Assembly (NCBI RefSeq): GCF_943734655.1
Contig: NC_071354.1
Coordinates: forward strand, 8,650,001 to 8,714,000
From: Sabethes cyaneus
Lineage: Eukaryota > Arthropoda > Insecta > Diptera > Culicidae
DNA length: 64,000 nt
Direction of reading: 5' to 3'
Below the pieces are notes generated by a model that saw only the letters and a program-made list of their open reading frames with translations, did no database searches and had not been told where the DNA came from. The stretch's first letter is position 1, and each line of letters starts with the position of its first letter. The translations under genes were made by a program, and so were the position numbers. This document shows positions 44,690 to 56,270 of this stretch, piece after piece.

Positions 44690-47366
44690 CGAACTAAGGA
44701 TATGGAATAGAGACTTGGTACGTGGAACTGCAAAACGCTCAATTTCGTTGGTGGCGATAGGGTGCTGCTCGATCAGTTAGAACCTCGAAAATTTGGCATC
44801 GTGGCACTGCAGGACATCTGTCGTAAAGGCGAGAAGGTGTGGAGGATCCGTGACAGTAAAGCCCAATTTTTCCAGAGCGGTGGAGCGATCAACGAGCTGG
44901 GAACGGGCTTCGTAGAGTTGGGCAAAATGCAGGATCGCGTAATGGACTGAAAAGCGATCAACGAGAGGATGTGCGTGTTGAGAGTACAAGACCGTTTCTT
45001 CAACTACACCATTATAAACGTGCATTGTCCACACGAAGGTAGACCCGACGACGAGAAGCAAGTGTTCTATGCGCAGCTGAAGGCAACGTACGACATCTGT
45101 TCACGACGGGACATCCAGATCGTCATCGGGGATATGAACGCCCAGGTCGGCAGGGAAGCAATGTATAGACCGGTGATCGGGGCCCATAGCCTGCAGTGCA
45201 ACACCAACGATAACGGCTAGAGATGCATCAACTTTGCAGCTTCCCGAGGCTTGGTGATCAGAAACACTTTCTTTCCCAACAAAGATATCCACAAAGCCAG
45301 TTGGAGATCACCTGACCAACGAACTTCGAACCAAATCGACCATATTCTCATCGAGGGGCAGTTTTTCTCGAACACCATCAATGTACGCTCCCTACGGGGT
45401 ACGGATATCGACTCGGACCATTGTCCAGTAGCAGTACACGTGCGCTCAAAACTATCGACGGTTTCGCGACAAAGCCGCCCTCTTCGGTTAAGCATTCATC
45501 AGCTAAATAATCCGCCAGTTGCCGAGAACTACGCGCTCGTACTGGATAAAGTTCTACCTTCCTCTGTGGAGCTAGATGCTTCGACCCTCGAAAACGGATG
45601 GAGTATGATACGCTCGGCCGTCAACGAGGCCGCAACCGCGGTGCTAGGAGTGGAAACCTCGAGTGCACGAAATGATTGGTTTGACAGGGAATGCCAACAA
45701 GCGAAGGGAGGAAAAAAAGGGCTTGGAAAAACTATCTAAGCATATCCACGAGAGAGAATTTGACCAAGTGTCAACGAGCACGGGATGAGTTAACCACGAT
45801 TTTGAGGAGGAAAAAGCGCTAGAAGGAGCACAGAGATTGTGAGGAGCTGGAACAACTATTCCGGGCTAATCTCACGCGTAAGTTCTACGAGAAAGTGAAC
45901 CAAACTCGTAAGGGCTACACATCTAAATCTGACATGTGGTGGGACGAGGGAGGGGATCTAATCACAATCGAGCGCGAGGTGGTCGATAGGTGGAAGCAGT
46001 ATTTCGAGGAGCGCCTCAACGGCGATATAGCAGGGGAGACGAAATGAAAGTTAACCTCGGAGTGCCTACAAAGGACAACAGCGTGCCGGTTCCCGATCTC
46101 GAAGAGATCCGGCGAGAAATTCATCAGCTAAAGAATAATAGAGCCGCCGCAGAGGATCGACTCCCGGCAGAGCTCTACAAAAATGGTCAAGAACCGCTAG
46201 CAACGGTACTTCATTGGATAATTTCTAGGATTTGGGAGGAGGAGAAACTATCGGAGGAATGGATGGAAGGTGTAGTCTAGGTGTAGGTGTAGGTGTAGTC
46301 GCCGCCTACAAGGTGCTCTCTCAGATTTTGTTGCGTCGTCTATCCCCAATAGCAAGAGAAATCGTAGGGTAGTATCAGGCGGGCCCGTGGTGTAGTAGAC
46401 GCATAAAATTTTTACTTTCCGACAAATCCTCCAAAAATGTCGGAAGTAAAACGAAACCACGCATCATATTTTTGTGGATTTCAGGGCAGCATACGATACA
46501 GTTGAACGAGAACAGCTATGGTAGATAATGCACGAGTACGGTTTCCCGGACAAACTGACGCGGCTGATCAAAGCTACTCTGGAGCAAGTGATGTGCTACG
46601 TGCGCGTTTCGGGGATACTCGAGTCCTTTAGAATTGCGCAGAGGGTTGCGGCAAGGGGAGGGACTGTCCTGTATGTTATTCAATATCGCTATTGAAGGTG
46701 TGATCCGACGACTTCGACATCATTACTAGAAACCTTTGGACGGCGGAGGCTATCTACGCCAGACTAAAAACGGAGGCTAGGAGGATTAGGCTACAAATCA
46801 ATGCATCGAAAACCTAATATATGGTAGGAATAGGCTCCAGAGAAAGCAACGTTTGTCTCCCACCGACAGTGACTATTGATGGTGATGAACTGGAAGTGTT
46901 GAGCAGTTCGTATCTTTGCGATCTCTGATCAACGCCGACAATAATACGCCGCCGCACAAAGCTGACGATGTACAAAGCGCAAATCAGACCGGTAGTCCTC
47001 TACGGACTTGAGACAGTAACTTTGCTTACGGAGGACATACGTGCACTAGCCGTATTTGAGCGATAGGTATTGCGGACTATTTGTGACGGAGCACAAACGG
47101 AAAGCGGAGAGTGGCGGAGTTGGGAGATCACGGTGGGCCTGCCACGTCGTAAGGATGCCGGACGACTGTGCAGGGAAATCCGTTCTCTTTAAAACCCCCA
47201 CCGGCACCAGGAATAGAGAGGCCCAATGTGCTAGATGGTTCGTTGAGGTTGAAATCGTCTTGCGTGTGTCGAGACGCGCAACGAATTGGCGACGAGTAAC
47301 CTAGGACTGAGTACAGTGGAGAGGAATTCTTGATACGGCAAGAGCTACCCCGGCTCTTGGCTGCTT
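44690..47366 (+). pseudogene. RTE-A copy, older, multiply disrupted
   Basis: Sense order: endonuclease (GTWNCKTLNFVGG; VALQDICRKG; VIGDMNAQVG; DSDHCPVAVHV), linker, RT fingers (RREIHQLKNNRAA), RT palm pieces and C-terminal tail (WRRVT). Stops occur near 44950 and 45219, the linker frame breaks near 45720, and about 46280-46440 is rearranged. It is truncated near the 3' end and followed at once by a jockey-type element. Confidence 0.85.
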
Positions 47367-48950
47367 TTTATTATTATTATTATTTATTATTTATTACAAA
47401 AAAATCCATCTGACTGTTTGTCTTAATGAATAAAATAATTCTGGCTTCTATTGAAAACATTGACTAGTCGCTCTCGAAAAACATGAACTGGAACATTGAA
47501 GTCAAATAACTCAAACACTTCATCGAAACGTTGGCACATAATTCTGACAGGTTCATGAGCTCTAGGTACAGAAAATTCCTTTGACGTAATTGCCTAACAG
47601 GAGCATATATGTTCAACTGCTCCAGTAGCGAAGGACAATCCACTTGATTGGATAGAAGCTTCGCAGCGAAGACAGCTTGAGCAATTTGTCGTCTCAATTT
47701 CAAAGGCTGAATACCAAGAAGTCGGCAGCGATCTTCGTATGTTGGCAGGTTCAGCGGGTGCCAAGGCAAATGGCGAAACGAAAGCATGTTGCACTTGTCT
47801 ATACTTAATGTTAGACAGTTTGTTGCACACAAGCTCACATTAGAACTCAGGTATTCCTGTAGTTCCACGCAGTCGCTTTGGCATGTGATAACTCTAAAGA
47901 TTTTTGTATCGTCAGTATAAAACAACCGACAGTCCTGCGGAAGCAAAAGCGCGACATCGTTTATGAAAATCAAGAAAAGAAGCGGGCCCAGGTAGCTGCC
48001 TTGTGGAACTCCAGATCGATTGGAGAAGCAGTTGGAAACAGTAGATCCTACTTTGACACATAAATTTCGTTTCGTTAAGTAAGATCTAAACCAGCAGATG
48101 GCGTCACCAGTCGCTCCATTTTCCCTAGAAGTATTCCGCGGTCTACACGGTCGAAAGCAGCTTTCAGGTCTAGATAGATAGCATTGGTTTGCAGGCTAGA
48201 GTCCTAGCTTTGCATACAGCGGGAAACAAACTGCATCAAATTTGTGGTTACCGATCTTTTCGGAAAAAATCCATGCTGCTCAGCATCAATGTAGAATTTA
48301 CAGCAAGCAAACAAAGCGTCATTAACAATTATCTCGAAAAGTTTTGAGCAAGCGCACAAGGACGTGATCCCGCGATAATTATGCTGTATCGACATATTCA
48401 AAAGCTTGGCGATTGGAGAACTAAGTACAGAACCGCATCGTTTGAATACCGCAGAAGGGATGCCATCCGGTCCAACTGCGTACGAGATCTTCAGTTTACC
48501 CAATGCAGCAAAAATGGTATCAGTCTTAATACGGGGCAGCTCGAATGGGAAAGTGTCACGTGGTGCTACGTTGCTGGCTTCCTTAATTTGTGCGCGCGAA
48601 GCGATGGAGTCGTTGAATGTTAATTTAAAATGGTCGGCGAAAAGGTCGCACTTCTCACGTTCACTGTTGGCGACGCAATTCCCTGAAAACATGGACGACG
48701 GTGATCCATATTCCTTGCGCTTAGTGTTCACAAATGACCAGAATTGTTTCGGTTGCAGACGTAGATTATCTTGGATGCGCTTCACATATCGGTTGTACAA
48801 ATAACGATTGTAGCTACGGTATTGGTGGCTTGCAATATTAAACTGAATCTTGTAGTACGGAGAGCGATGGCAACAGTACTTACGTAGTGCGTCTGAACGC
48901 AAGCGCTTAAGCGTGTGTAGTCGGGCATTCGACCACGCTGGCTTCCATGC
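47367..48950 (-). pseudogene. Jockey-type non-LTR element
   Basis: Minus strand: FWSFVNTKRKEYGSP, YAVGPDGIPSAVFKRCG, NYRGITSLCACSKLFE and HGFFPKRSVTTNLM (48204-48902, RT fingers/palm), then FYTDDTKIFR (YADD-type box, with Thr for Ala) and LPTYEDRCRLLG (47464-47973). The 3' end is a TAA-rich repeat at 47367-47400. The palm is frameshifted, so it is inactive. Confidence 0.8.
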
Positions 48951-48974
48951 TAAAGTAACTAAGTAAGTAATGTA

Positions 48975-49047
48975 AGGATCCTACTGACTCTAGCAGCACC
49001 GCCTAACCGAAATTTGAACATACGACTACTGGTTTGTTAGACCAGCA
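48975..49047 (-). mobile_element. tRNA-like SINE fragment, copy 3
   Basis: Minus-strand match to 15084-15160 and 21655-21722, including a GTTCAAATTTC box-B-like motif. Confidence 0.6.
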
Positions 49048-49279
49048 TCGTATCTTGAAGGTTGAATTTTCAATGACTTGCAGCTAAAACGAATGGATCT
49101 ATCTCGGTATGTAATGCTCGCACGTTTTGGCAGTAAAGAGTGTACGAAATACATTGCATCGTTTTCAAATGGCTGTAACTTTTTACCTTTTATACGGTGT
49201 TTTTAAGTAATTTTAGGTAAAAGTCATTCAATGTGTATTGATTACACTGTGTATCACTAGCGTTGCGAACATGTAGTCG
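49048..49279. other. Short unassigned spacer
   Basis: AT-rich DNA between the SINE copy and RTE-A. No gene. Confidence 0.3.
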
Positions 49280-49635
49280 AAAGAATAGCAGCGGCGCCGT
49301 TGTTGTCGTCAGGAGCATAGAGCCAGGGTTGCTCGTGCTGTTTTAAGCCTCCATTCAACTCGATCTGGGGACACTCGTCGCCAATTTCCCAGGCGTCTCA
49401 GAAGTCGCGCATCACTTTCGACCTGGTTTCGATCGACTGTATCGTATGCTGCTTTGAAATCAATAAAGATGTGATGCGTGGGCACGTTGTACTCCTGACA
49501 TTTCTGCAAGATCTGTCGGATAGTAAAAATTTGGTCCGTAGTTGCACGAGCCCCCATGAAACCCGCCTGATAATTCCCTACGAAACCTTGTGCTATCGGT
49601 GACAGCCGGTGTAACAGGATCTGGGAGAGTACCTA
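49280..49635 (-). mobile_element. RTE-A fragment with internal deletion
   Basis: Antisense. Joins RT palm (MGARATTDQIFTIRQIL; IDFKAAYDTVDRN) directly to the C-terminal tail (ESDARLLRRLGNWRRV), so about 0.9 kb is deleted between them. Confidence 0.85.
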
Positions 49636-51956
49636 GGTTAGTAAACGGCTGGATAATGCGGAATATAGACCCCATAGTGGTCGTTAGCCACTATGCGGAC
49701 ATGGTCGTTAGCCACGTTGCGGATATCGATTCTGACCATTACCTAGTAGCAGTACATGTGCGCTCAAAGCTGTCCACCGTATACCGGACACGTCAAAGCC
49801 GCCCTCCTCGGCTGAACATCAGGCAGCTAGATAACCCACAAGCTGCCGAGAACTACGCGCGAGTACTGAATGAGGCACTGCCTTCTTCCGAGGAGTTAGG
49901 TGCTTCAAACCTCGAAGACGGTTGGGGCAGAATACGCTCGGCCATCGGAGAGGCCGCTACCGCGGCACTAGGTATTGAGCCTCGGAGTACACAAAATGAT
50001 TGGTTTGATGGGGAATTCCTACAAGCGGTGGAGGAGAAAAAAAATGCTTGGAAAAATTATCTAAGTATTGCCACTAGAGAGAACCTGGCCAAGTACCGAC
50101 GAGCTAGGAACAAGTTGACCACGATCCTGAGGAGAAAAAAGCGCCAAAAGGAGGACAGGGATCGTGAAGAAGTGGAGCAACTATTCCGAGCTAATGACAC
50201 GCGCAAGTTTTATGAGAAGGTAAACCAAACTCGGAAGGGCTACACACCGAAACCTGACATGTGTAGGGACGAGGGAGGGAATCTAATTACAAACGAGCGC
50301 GAGGTGGTCGACAGGTGGAAGCAGTTCTTCGATGAACACCTCAATGTCGAAGTCGCAGAAGGAGGCGGAACGGAAGTTAACCTAGGAGCGCCCATGGAAG
50401 ATAGTGATGTCCTAGCACCTGATCTCCAAGAAGTCAAACGAGAAATCAGATTGCTGAAGACCAATAAAGCCGCTGGGAAGGACCGCCTACCGGCAGAGCT
50501 TTATAAACATGGCGGAGAAACGCTAGCAAAGGCTCTATACTGGGTTATTTCGAGGATTTGGGAGGAGGAAAAGCTACCGGAGGAATGGATGGAAGGAGTG
50601 GTTTGTCCCATCTACAAAAAGGGTGATCGGCTAGACTGCTGCAACTATCGCGGTATTACGCTGGTAAATGCCGCCTACAAGGTACTCTCCCAGATCCTGT
50701 TACGCCGGCTGTCACCGATAGCACAAGGTTTCGTAGGGAATTATCAGGCGGGTTTCATGGGGGCTCGCGCAACTACGGACCAAATTTTTACTATCCGACA
50801 GATCTTGCAGAAATGTCGGGAGTACAACGTGCCCACGCATCACATCTTTATTGATTTCAAAGCAGCATACGATACAGTCGATCGAGACAAGCTATGGCAG
50901 ATAATGCACGAATACGGTTTTCCGGACAAACTGACGCGACTGATCAGAGCTACATTGGATCGAGTGATGTGTTTTGTACGCATCTCTGGGACACTCTCGA
51001 GTCCCTTCGAGACGCGACGAGGGTTGAGACAAGGTGACGGTCTATCCTGCATGCTGTTCAACATCGCTCTTGAGGGGGTGATCCGACGAGCGGGCATCGA
51101 AACGAGAGGCACGATTTTTACCAAGAGTAGCCAACTTCTAGGCTTTGCAGATGACTTCGATATCATTGCCAGGAACTTTGCGACGGCGGAGGCAATCTAC
51201 GCCAGACTGAAAGCGGAGTCTAGGAGAATTGGGCTAAAAATAAATGCGTCGAAGACCAAATACATGAAAGGAAGAGGCTCAAAGGAAACAAATGTGCGCC
51301 TCCCACGGACGGTAACCGTTGACGGCGACGAACTAGAAGTGGTAGAAGAGTTCGTGTATTTGGGATCGCTGGTGACCGCGGACAACAACACTAGTAAGGA
51401 GATCCAGCGGCGCATCCAAGCGGGAAATCGGGCCTACTTTGCCCTTCGTAAAACGCTACGATCAGGAAGCATACGCCGCCGCACGAAGCTAACAATGTAC
51501 AAAACCATTATTAGACCGGTAGTTCTTTATGGACTTGAAGCCGTGACGCTGCTTACGGAGGACATACGCGCCCTTGCCGTGTTTGAGCGGAAAGTGCTGC
51601 GGACGATATTTGGCGGAGTACAAACTGAAAGCGGAGAGTGGCGGAGGCGTATGAATCACGAGCTACAGGCACTGCTTGGGGAGACTCCCATCGTACATCT
51701 AGCGAAAGTTAGCAGGCTACGGTGGGCCGGACACGTCGTAAGGATGCCGGACGACTGTGCGACGAAAATAGTCCTCTTCAACAACCCCACCGGCACCAGG
51801 AACAGGGGGGCCCAACGTGTACGATGGCTCGACCAGGTCGAGAGCGATTTGCGACTTCTGAGACGACTAGGAAATTGGCGACGAGTGGCCCAAGACCGAG
51901 TTGAATGGAGACGAGTGCTTGAAACAGCACGAGCCACCCCGGCTCTATGCTGCTGA
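49590..51956 (+). CDS. RTE-A reverse transcriptase ORF, uninterrupted
   Basis: 788 codons from a GTG. The first true ATG is near 49657, and RTE sequence starts at about residue 43. The frame holds the end of the endonuclease, a Lys/Arg-rich linker, RT fingers (NKAAGKDRLPAELYK), EEWMEGVVCPIYKKGDRLDC, FIDFKAAYDTVDRDKLW, RRGLRQGDGLSC, the catalytic LLGFADDFDIIAR near residue 520, GLKINASKTKYM, and the C-terminal RTE domain (YLGSLVTADNNTSKEIQRRI; RPVVLYGLEAVTLL; RLRWAGHVVRMPDD). RT catalytic residues are intact, so the protein could be functional, but without its endonuclease the copy is probably not autonomous. The first ~40 residues come from unrelated flanking DNA. Confidence 0.85.
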   Translation: MLSVTAGVTGSGRVPRLVNGWIMRNIDPIVVVSHYADMVVSHVADIDSDHYLVAVHVRSKLSTVYRTRQSRPPRLNIRQLDNPQAAENYARVLNEALPSSEELGASNLEDGWGRIRSAIGEAATAALGIEPRSTQNDWFDGEFLQAVEEKKNAWKNYLSIATRENLAKYRRARNKLTTILRRKKRQKEDRDREEVEQLFRANDTRKFYEKVNQTRKGYTPKPDMCRDEGGNLITNEREVVDRWKQFFDEHLNVEVAEGGGTEVNLGAPMEDSDVLAPDLQEVKREIRLLKTNKAAGKDRLPAELYKHGGETLAKALYWVISRIWEEEKLPEEWMEGVVCPIYKKGDRLDCCNYRGITLVNAAYKVLSQILLRRLSPIAQGFVGNYQAGFMGARATTDQIFTIRQILQKCREYNVPTHHIFIDFKAAYDTVDRDKLWQIMHEYGFPDKLTRLIRATLDRVMCFVRISGTLSSPFETRRGLRQGDGLSCMLFNIALEGVIRRAGIETRGTIFTKSSQLLGFADDFDIIARNFATAEAIYARLKAESRRIGLKINASKTKYMKGRGSKETNVRLPRTVTVDGDELEVVEEFVYLGSLVTADNNTSKEIQRRIQAGNRAYFALRKTLRSGSIRRRTKLTMYKTIIRPVVLYGLEAVTLLTEDIRALAVFERKVLRTIFGGVQTESGEWRRRMNHELQALLGETPIVHLAKVSRLRWAGHVVRMPDDCATKIVLFNNPTGTRNRGAQRVRWLDQVESDLRLLRRLGNWRRVAQDRVEWRRVLETARATPALCC

Positions 51957-51970
51957 AGAAGAAGAAGAAG
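49636..51970 (+). mobile_element. RTE-A copy with intact RT, lacking most of the endonuclease
   Basis: Homology to other RTE-A copies begins at about 49718 (ADIDSDHYLVAV, end of the endonuclease) and runs to the 3' end and a (GAA)n tail at 51957-51969. Just upstream, TGGTCGTTAGCC, the 5'-terminal sequence of the next copy, occurs twice. Confidence 0.88.
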
Positions 51971-52332
51971 TGGTCGTTAGCCTCTTATCCAGCAACTTCG
52001 ATCCCGACCTCCTCGTGGTACCAGCCGGAATACGAGCAACCTTAGCGGAGATCGGGTACCCAACCCCGGTGGAAACTAAGGTCGTATACTAACCGGGAAG
52101 GAGGTATAGTGAGTCTCGGCACTATAAGATGGCAGCCCCATCACGAGACTCGGTACGTACTCGGTACTCGGTTGCCCCAGTACGGCTACACACCTAAACA
52201 ACACAAACTAACAATATTCAAGCATATTCGGAGCGGAATATTCGGCATCGACCTAGGCGACGGAATAAGGACGACGAATGGAGACTCGGGACATGGAACT
52301 GCAGATCGCTAAATTTCGCAGGTTGCGAGCGG

Positions 52333-52893
52333 GTGCTGATTGAACAGCTGGAACCCCGCAAACTTGGCATCGTAGCTCTGCAGGAAATCTGTCGCAAAGG
52401 AGAGAAGGTATGGAAGATCCGTGGCGGAAAGGCCCAGTTTTACCAGAGCGGTGGCGCTACCAACGAACTGGGAACGGGCTTTGTAGTGCTGGGCGGAATG
52501 CAGGATCGCGTGATAGATTGGAAGGCGATCAACGAGAGAATGTGTGTATTGAGGATAAAGGGCCGTTTCTTCAATTATAGCATCATTAACGTGCACTGCC
52601 CGCACGAAGGTAGACCCGACGATGAGAAAGAAGCGTTCTACGCGAGGCTGGAGGCAACGTACGACAGCTGCTCGTCACGGGACATCAAGATCGTCATCGG
52701 GGATATGAACGCCCAGGTCGGTAGGGAAGAAATGTATAGACCGGTGGTAGGACCCCACAGCCTGCACACCGTCACAAACGATAACGGCCAACGATGTATA
52801 AACTTCGCGGCTTCCCGAGGCCTGGTGATCCGAAGCACCTTTTTCCCGCGGATATCCACAAAGCCACCTGGAGATCACCTGATCAACGTATAA
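52333..52893 (+). pseudogene. RTE-A endonuclease segment, frameshifted
   Basis: Reads QLEPRKLGIVALQEICRKGE, FVVLGGMQDRVIDWKAINER, IVIGDMNAQVGREEMYR and FAASRGLVIRSTFFP, then shifts near 52848. The continuation DIHKATWRSPDQ...IDSDHYLVAVHVRSKLSTV is in the next frame to 53029. Catalytic motifs of the exonuclease/endonuclease/phosphatase fold are visible. Confidence 0.8.
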
Positions 52894-53029
52894 TGAACCA
52901 AATTGACCACGTTCTCATAGAGGGCCGGTTCTTCTCTAACATCACGAACGTACGCTCCCGTCGGGGTGCGGATATTGATTCTGACCATTACCTAGTAGCA
53001 GTACATGTGCGCTCAAAGCTGTCCACCGT

Positions 53030-54617
53030 TAGAGATGCCAATACCGGGGGGTATTTTGAAAACCGGTTTTACGGTATTGATAAATGCAATACCGGTAAAA
53101 CCGGTAAAAAACCGGTAAAAGTAAACATTTGAAAACTGCATTTAAAAATTATATGATTTGAAGAGAATCTTTCCATAGTCAATTCTTTGGTAGTCAATTC
53201 TTTTTGGCATAACTAATTGAACTAGTTCATCAAAGTTATAATATTTAACAATGCGAAGTGAAAATCTTCCAGAGGCAGAGAATCTTCATTCGGTGTCCAC
53301 AGGGAAAGAAAGAACAATTCCTATTTTTAAATTAGAAATGTGGCTAGGAAAACCCTTGTTCAAGAGTTTACTGAATACTGACATTTATGATAAATTATAA
53401 CTGAAAGTTCAGTTGTTTTGGTTCCTCTGCCTACTCGGTTTCTGAATTTATTCCATTGACTTTTAAAATAATAAAACCTTGCAATATTTTGTTATCAAAA
53501 TATCCTTGAAGCCTTGAAGAATATTATAAAGTCATCACAAATAGTGCGGTTAATTATAAAACGAATAAATTTAAATATACGAGCTCTCTCTGAAATTCTA
53601 CCGATACAGTAACCCGAACAGCAGTTGTGTGGTACCTGAAAGGTGCTCCGAGAGTAGTTTTAGAGTTCGTAGTTCGTAAAGTTTGCAATTTTTCCGGTAC
53701 AGCAATTCGACAGCAGCAGGCTGGTTCTAGCACTGCGACAAAATCTTCTTTCTTCACGAATTCCTCATCGCTTAAGTAAAGCGTATCGTTGCTTCTCAGA
53801 TCGGACTGAAACGATCGAAGCGATGATTGAAGCCCGCAGAATTGTCTCAGCCCTGCCAATAGGTTATTCTTACTAAACATAAAGTTATTTCTACTCCAGT
53901 TTGTTCTAGCAACCGAAAGAATTTCTTTTCCCTGTTGTGTTCTGACATTCCTCTAGAGTTAACAGTACTCTGTTAACTGAAGATTTTCTGAACAGCATCA
54001 CTGATATTTCTTCTATTGCGCCATATTCTTAATTATTTGGCGTATACAAGCAAGAAATCTGACCTACTTTGCTCTTCGCAAAACGCTACGATCAAGAAGC
54101 ATACGCCGCTGTACCAAGCAGACAATGTACCAAACCCTTATTTAACCGGTAGTTCTTTACGGACTTGAAGCTGTGACATTGCTCACGGTGGAAATACGCG
54201 CCCTTGTCGTGTTTGACCGAAAGATGCTGCAGATGATATTTGGTGGAGTACAAACTGAAAGCAGAGAGTGGCAGAGGCGTATAAATCACGAACTAAAGGC
54301 ATTGCTCGGGGAGATTCATCGTACAGCTGACGAAAATCGGTAGGCTACGGTGGGGTGGTCACGTCGAAGACGCCGGAAGACAGTTCTCTTCAACGACCTC
54401 ATCGGCACCAGGAACAGAGGGGCTCAACGTGCAAGATGGCTCGATCAAATTAATGACTTCTGAGACAAATGGGAAATTGGCGACGAGTTGCCCATGGAGT
54501 GCAAAAAATACCGAAAATACCGGTTTTTGATCGTGGAAAAACCGGTAATTCGGTATTGGAAAATAGCCCGGTAATACCGGTAAAACCGGTTTCGGTAAAA
54601 CCGGTATAGCATCCCTA
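53030..54617. mobile_element. hAT-like non-autonomous transposon
   Basis: 1588 bp with a perfect 8-bp target duplication TCCACCGT (53022-53029 and 54618-54625), the hAT hallmark. Termini TAGAGATGCCAATACCGG and TAGGGATGCTATACCGG (inverted) are imperfect TIRs. ACCGGT is repeated about four times near the left end and five near the right, as subterminal binding-site-like arrays. No transposase is recognised. The interior carries an RTE-A fragment at 54050-54500. Confidence 0.9.
54050..54500 (+). mobile_element. RTE-A 3' fragment inside the hAT-like element
   Basis: Sense match to the RTE-A C-terminus (CTACTTTGCTCTTCGCAAAA; GGAGTACAAACTGAAAGC), more diverged than the host RTE-A around it. It lacks the (GAA)n tail. 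Confidence 0.85.
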
Positions 54618-54872
54618 TCCACCGTATACCGGACACGTCAAAGCCGCCCTCCTCGGCTGAACATCAGGCAGCTAGACAACCCACAAGCTGCCGAAAACTA
54701 CGCGCGAGTACTGAATGAGGCACTGCCTTCTTCCGAGAAGTTAGGTGCTTCAAACCTCGAAGACGGTTGGGGCAGAATACGCTCGGCCATCGGAGAGGCC
54801 GCTACCGCGGCACTAGGTATTGAGCCTCGGAGTACACAAAATGATTGGTTTGATGGGGAATGCCAACAAGCG

Positions 54873-55524
54873 GTGGAGGAGAAAAAAAATGCTTGGAAAA
54901 ATTATCTAAGTATTTCCACTAGAGAGAACCTGGCCAAGTACCGACGAGCTAGGAACCAGTTGACCACGATCCTGAGGAGAAAAAAGCGCCAAAAGGAGGA
55001 CAGAGATCGTGAAGAATTAGAGCAACTATTCCGAGCTAATGACACGCGCAAGTTTTATGAGAAGGTGAACCAAACTCGGAAGGGCTACACACCGAAATCT
55101 GACATGTGTAGGGACGAGGGAGGGAATCTAATTACAAACGAGCGCGAGGTGGTCGACAGGTGGAAGCAGTTCTTCGATGAACACCTCAATGGCGAAGTCG
55201 CAGAAGGAGGCGGAACGGAAATTAACCTAGGAGCGCCCATGGAAGATAGTGATGTCCTAGCACCTGATCTCCAAGAAGTCAAACGAGAAATCAGGCTGCT
55301 GAAGACCAATAAAGCCGCTGGGAACGACCGCCTACCGGCAGAGCTTTATAAACATGGCGGAGAAACGCTAGCAAAGGCTCTATACTGGGTTATTTCCAGG
55401 ATCTGGGTGGAGGAAAAGCTACCGGAGGAATGGATGGAAGGAGTGGTTTGTCCCATCTACAAAAAGGGTGATCGGTTAGACTGCTGCAACTATCGTGGTA
55501 TTACGCTGGTAAACGCCGCCTACT
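54873..55524 (+). pseudogene. RTE-A linker and RT fingers, downstream half of the split copy
   Basis: Reads EKKNAWKNYLSISTRENLAK, RKFYEKVNQTRKGYTPKSDM, NKAAGNDRLPAELYK and LDCCNYRGITLVNAAY, then loses RTE homology. It is nearly identical to 50030-50680. GKDR is GNDR here. Confidence 0.85.
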
Positions 55525-55555
55525 TAGAGAACTACCGGTCTGAAAAATGTTTTAC

Positions 55556-56270
55556 CACTGCTAGTTCGGTGCGGTCAATGGTTACCATCCGTGACAAACC
55601 CATTTGTATTATTTCAGTCATCTACACAATAATTTCTAACCCAATCTTCCCAGATTCCGCTTTTAGTCTGACGTAGATTGCCTCCGTCGTGGCAAAGTTC
55701 CTGGCTATGACAGCAATTTCATATGTGCAGCTTAGGAATTGGCTACCTTTGGTGAATACCGTGTTACTCGTTTCGGTGCTAGCTCGGATACCCTCTCAAG
55801 AGCGATTTTGAATGGCATGCAGGACAATCCGTCACCTTGCCTCATTCCACGTTGCATCTCGAAGGCACTCAAGAGTGTCCTCCGGTTTGTCTGGAAAACC
55901 CTGTTCGTGTATTATATGTCATAGGTGATCTCGAGCAACCGCATCATATGCTGCTTTAACGTCAATAAAGATACCATGCGTGGGTACGTTGTACTCCCGT
56001 CATTTCTGCAAGATCTGTCGGATGGTAAAAACTAGGTCCATAGTTGGGCGAGCCCACATGAAGCTAATAATCCTTGTACTATCGGTGACAACCGGAGCTA
56101 CAGGAACTGTGTGAGTACCTTGTAGGAGTCTTTTACTAGAATTATGCCGCAACAGCTGCAAAAGTCATGCCGTTCATCCTTTTTGTAGATGAGTCAAATA
56201 ACTACTCCTTCCATCAATTCCTCTGGTATCTTTTCCTCCTCACAAATTTTGGAAATAACTCAGTGTACAG
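55556..56270 (-). mobile_element. RTE-A fragment, antisense, decayed
   Basis: Antisense RT palm sequence (AGACTAAAAGCGGAATCTGG; CACTCTTGAGTGCCTTC; CATCATATGCTGCTTTAACG on the plus strand) with internal deletions. Older than the plus-strand copy it abuts. Confidence 0.75.

Larger units (their letters stand above)
51970..55524 (+). mobile_element. RTE-A copy in tandem, interrupted by a hAT-like element, 3' truncated
   Basis: Begins TGGTCGTTAGCCTCTTATCC right after the (GAA)n tail of the previous copy, with a leader of about 320 bp. The endonuclease follows (LGTWNCRSLNFAG-type start near 52290). It is interrupted at 53030-54617 and ends abruptly at 55524 within RT (LVNAAY). Confidence 0.88.
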
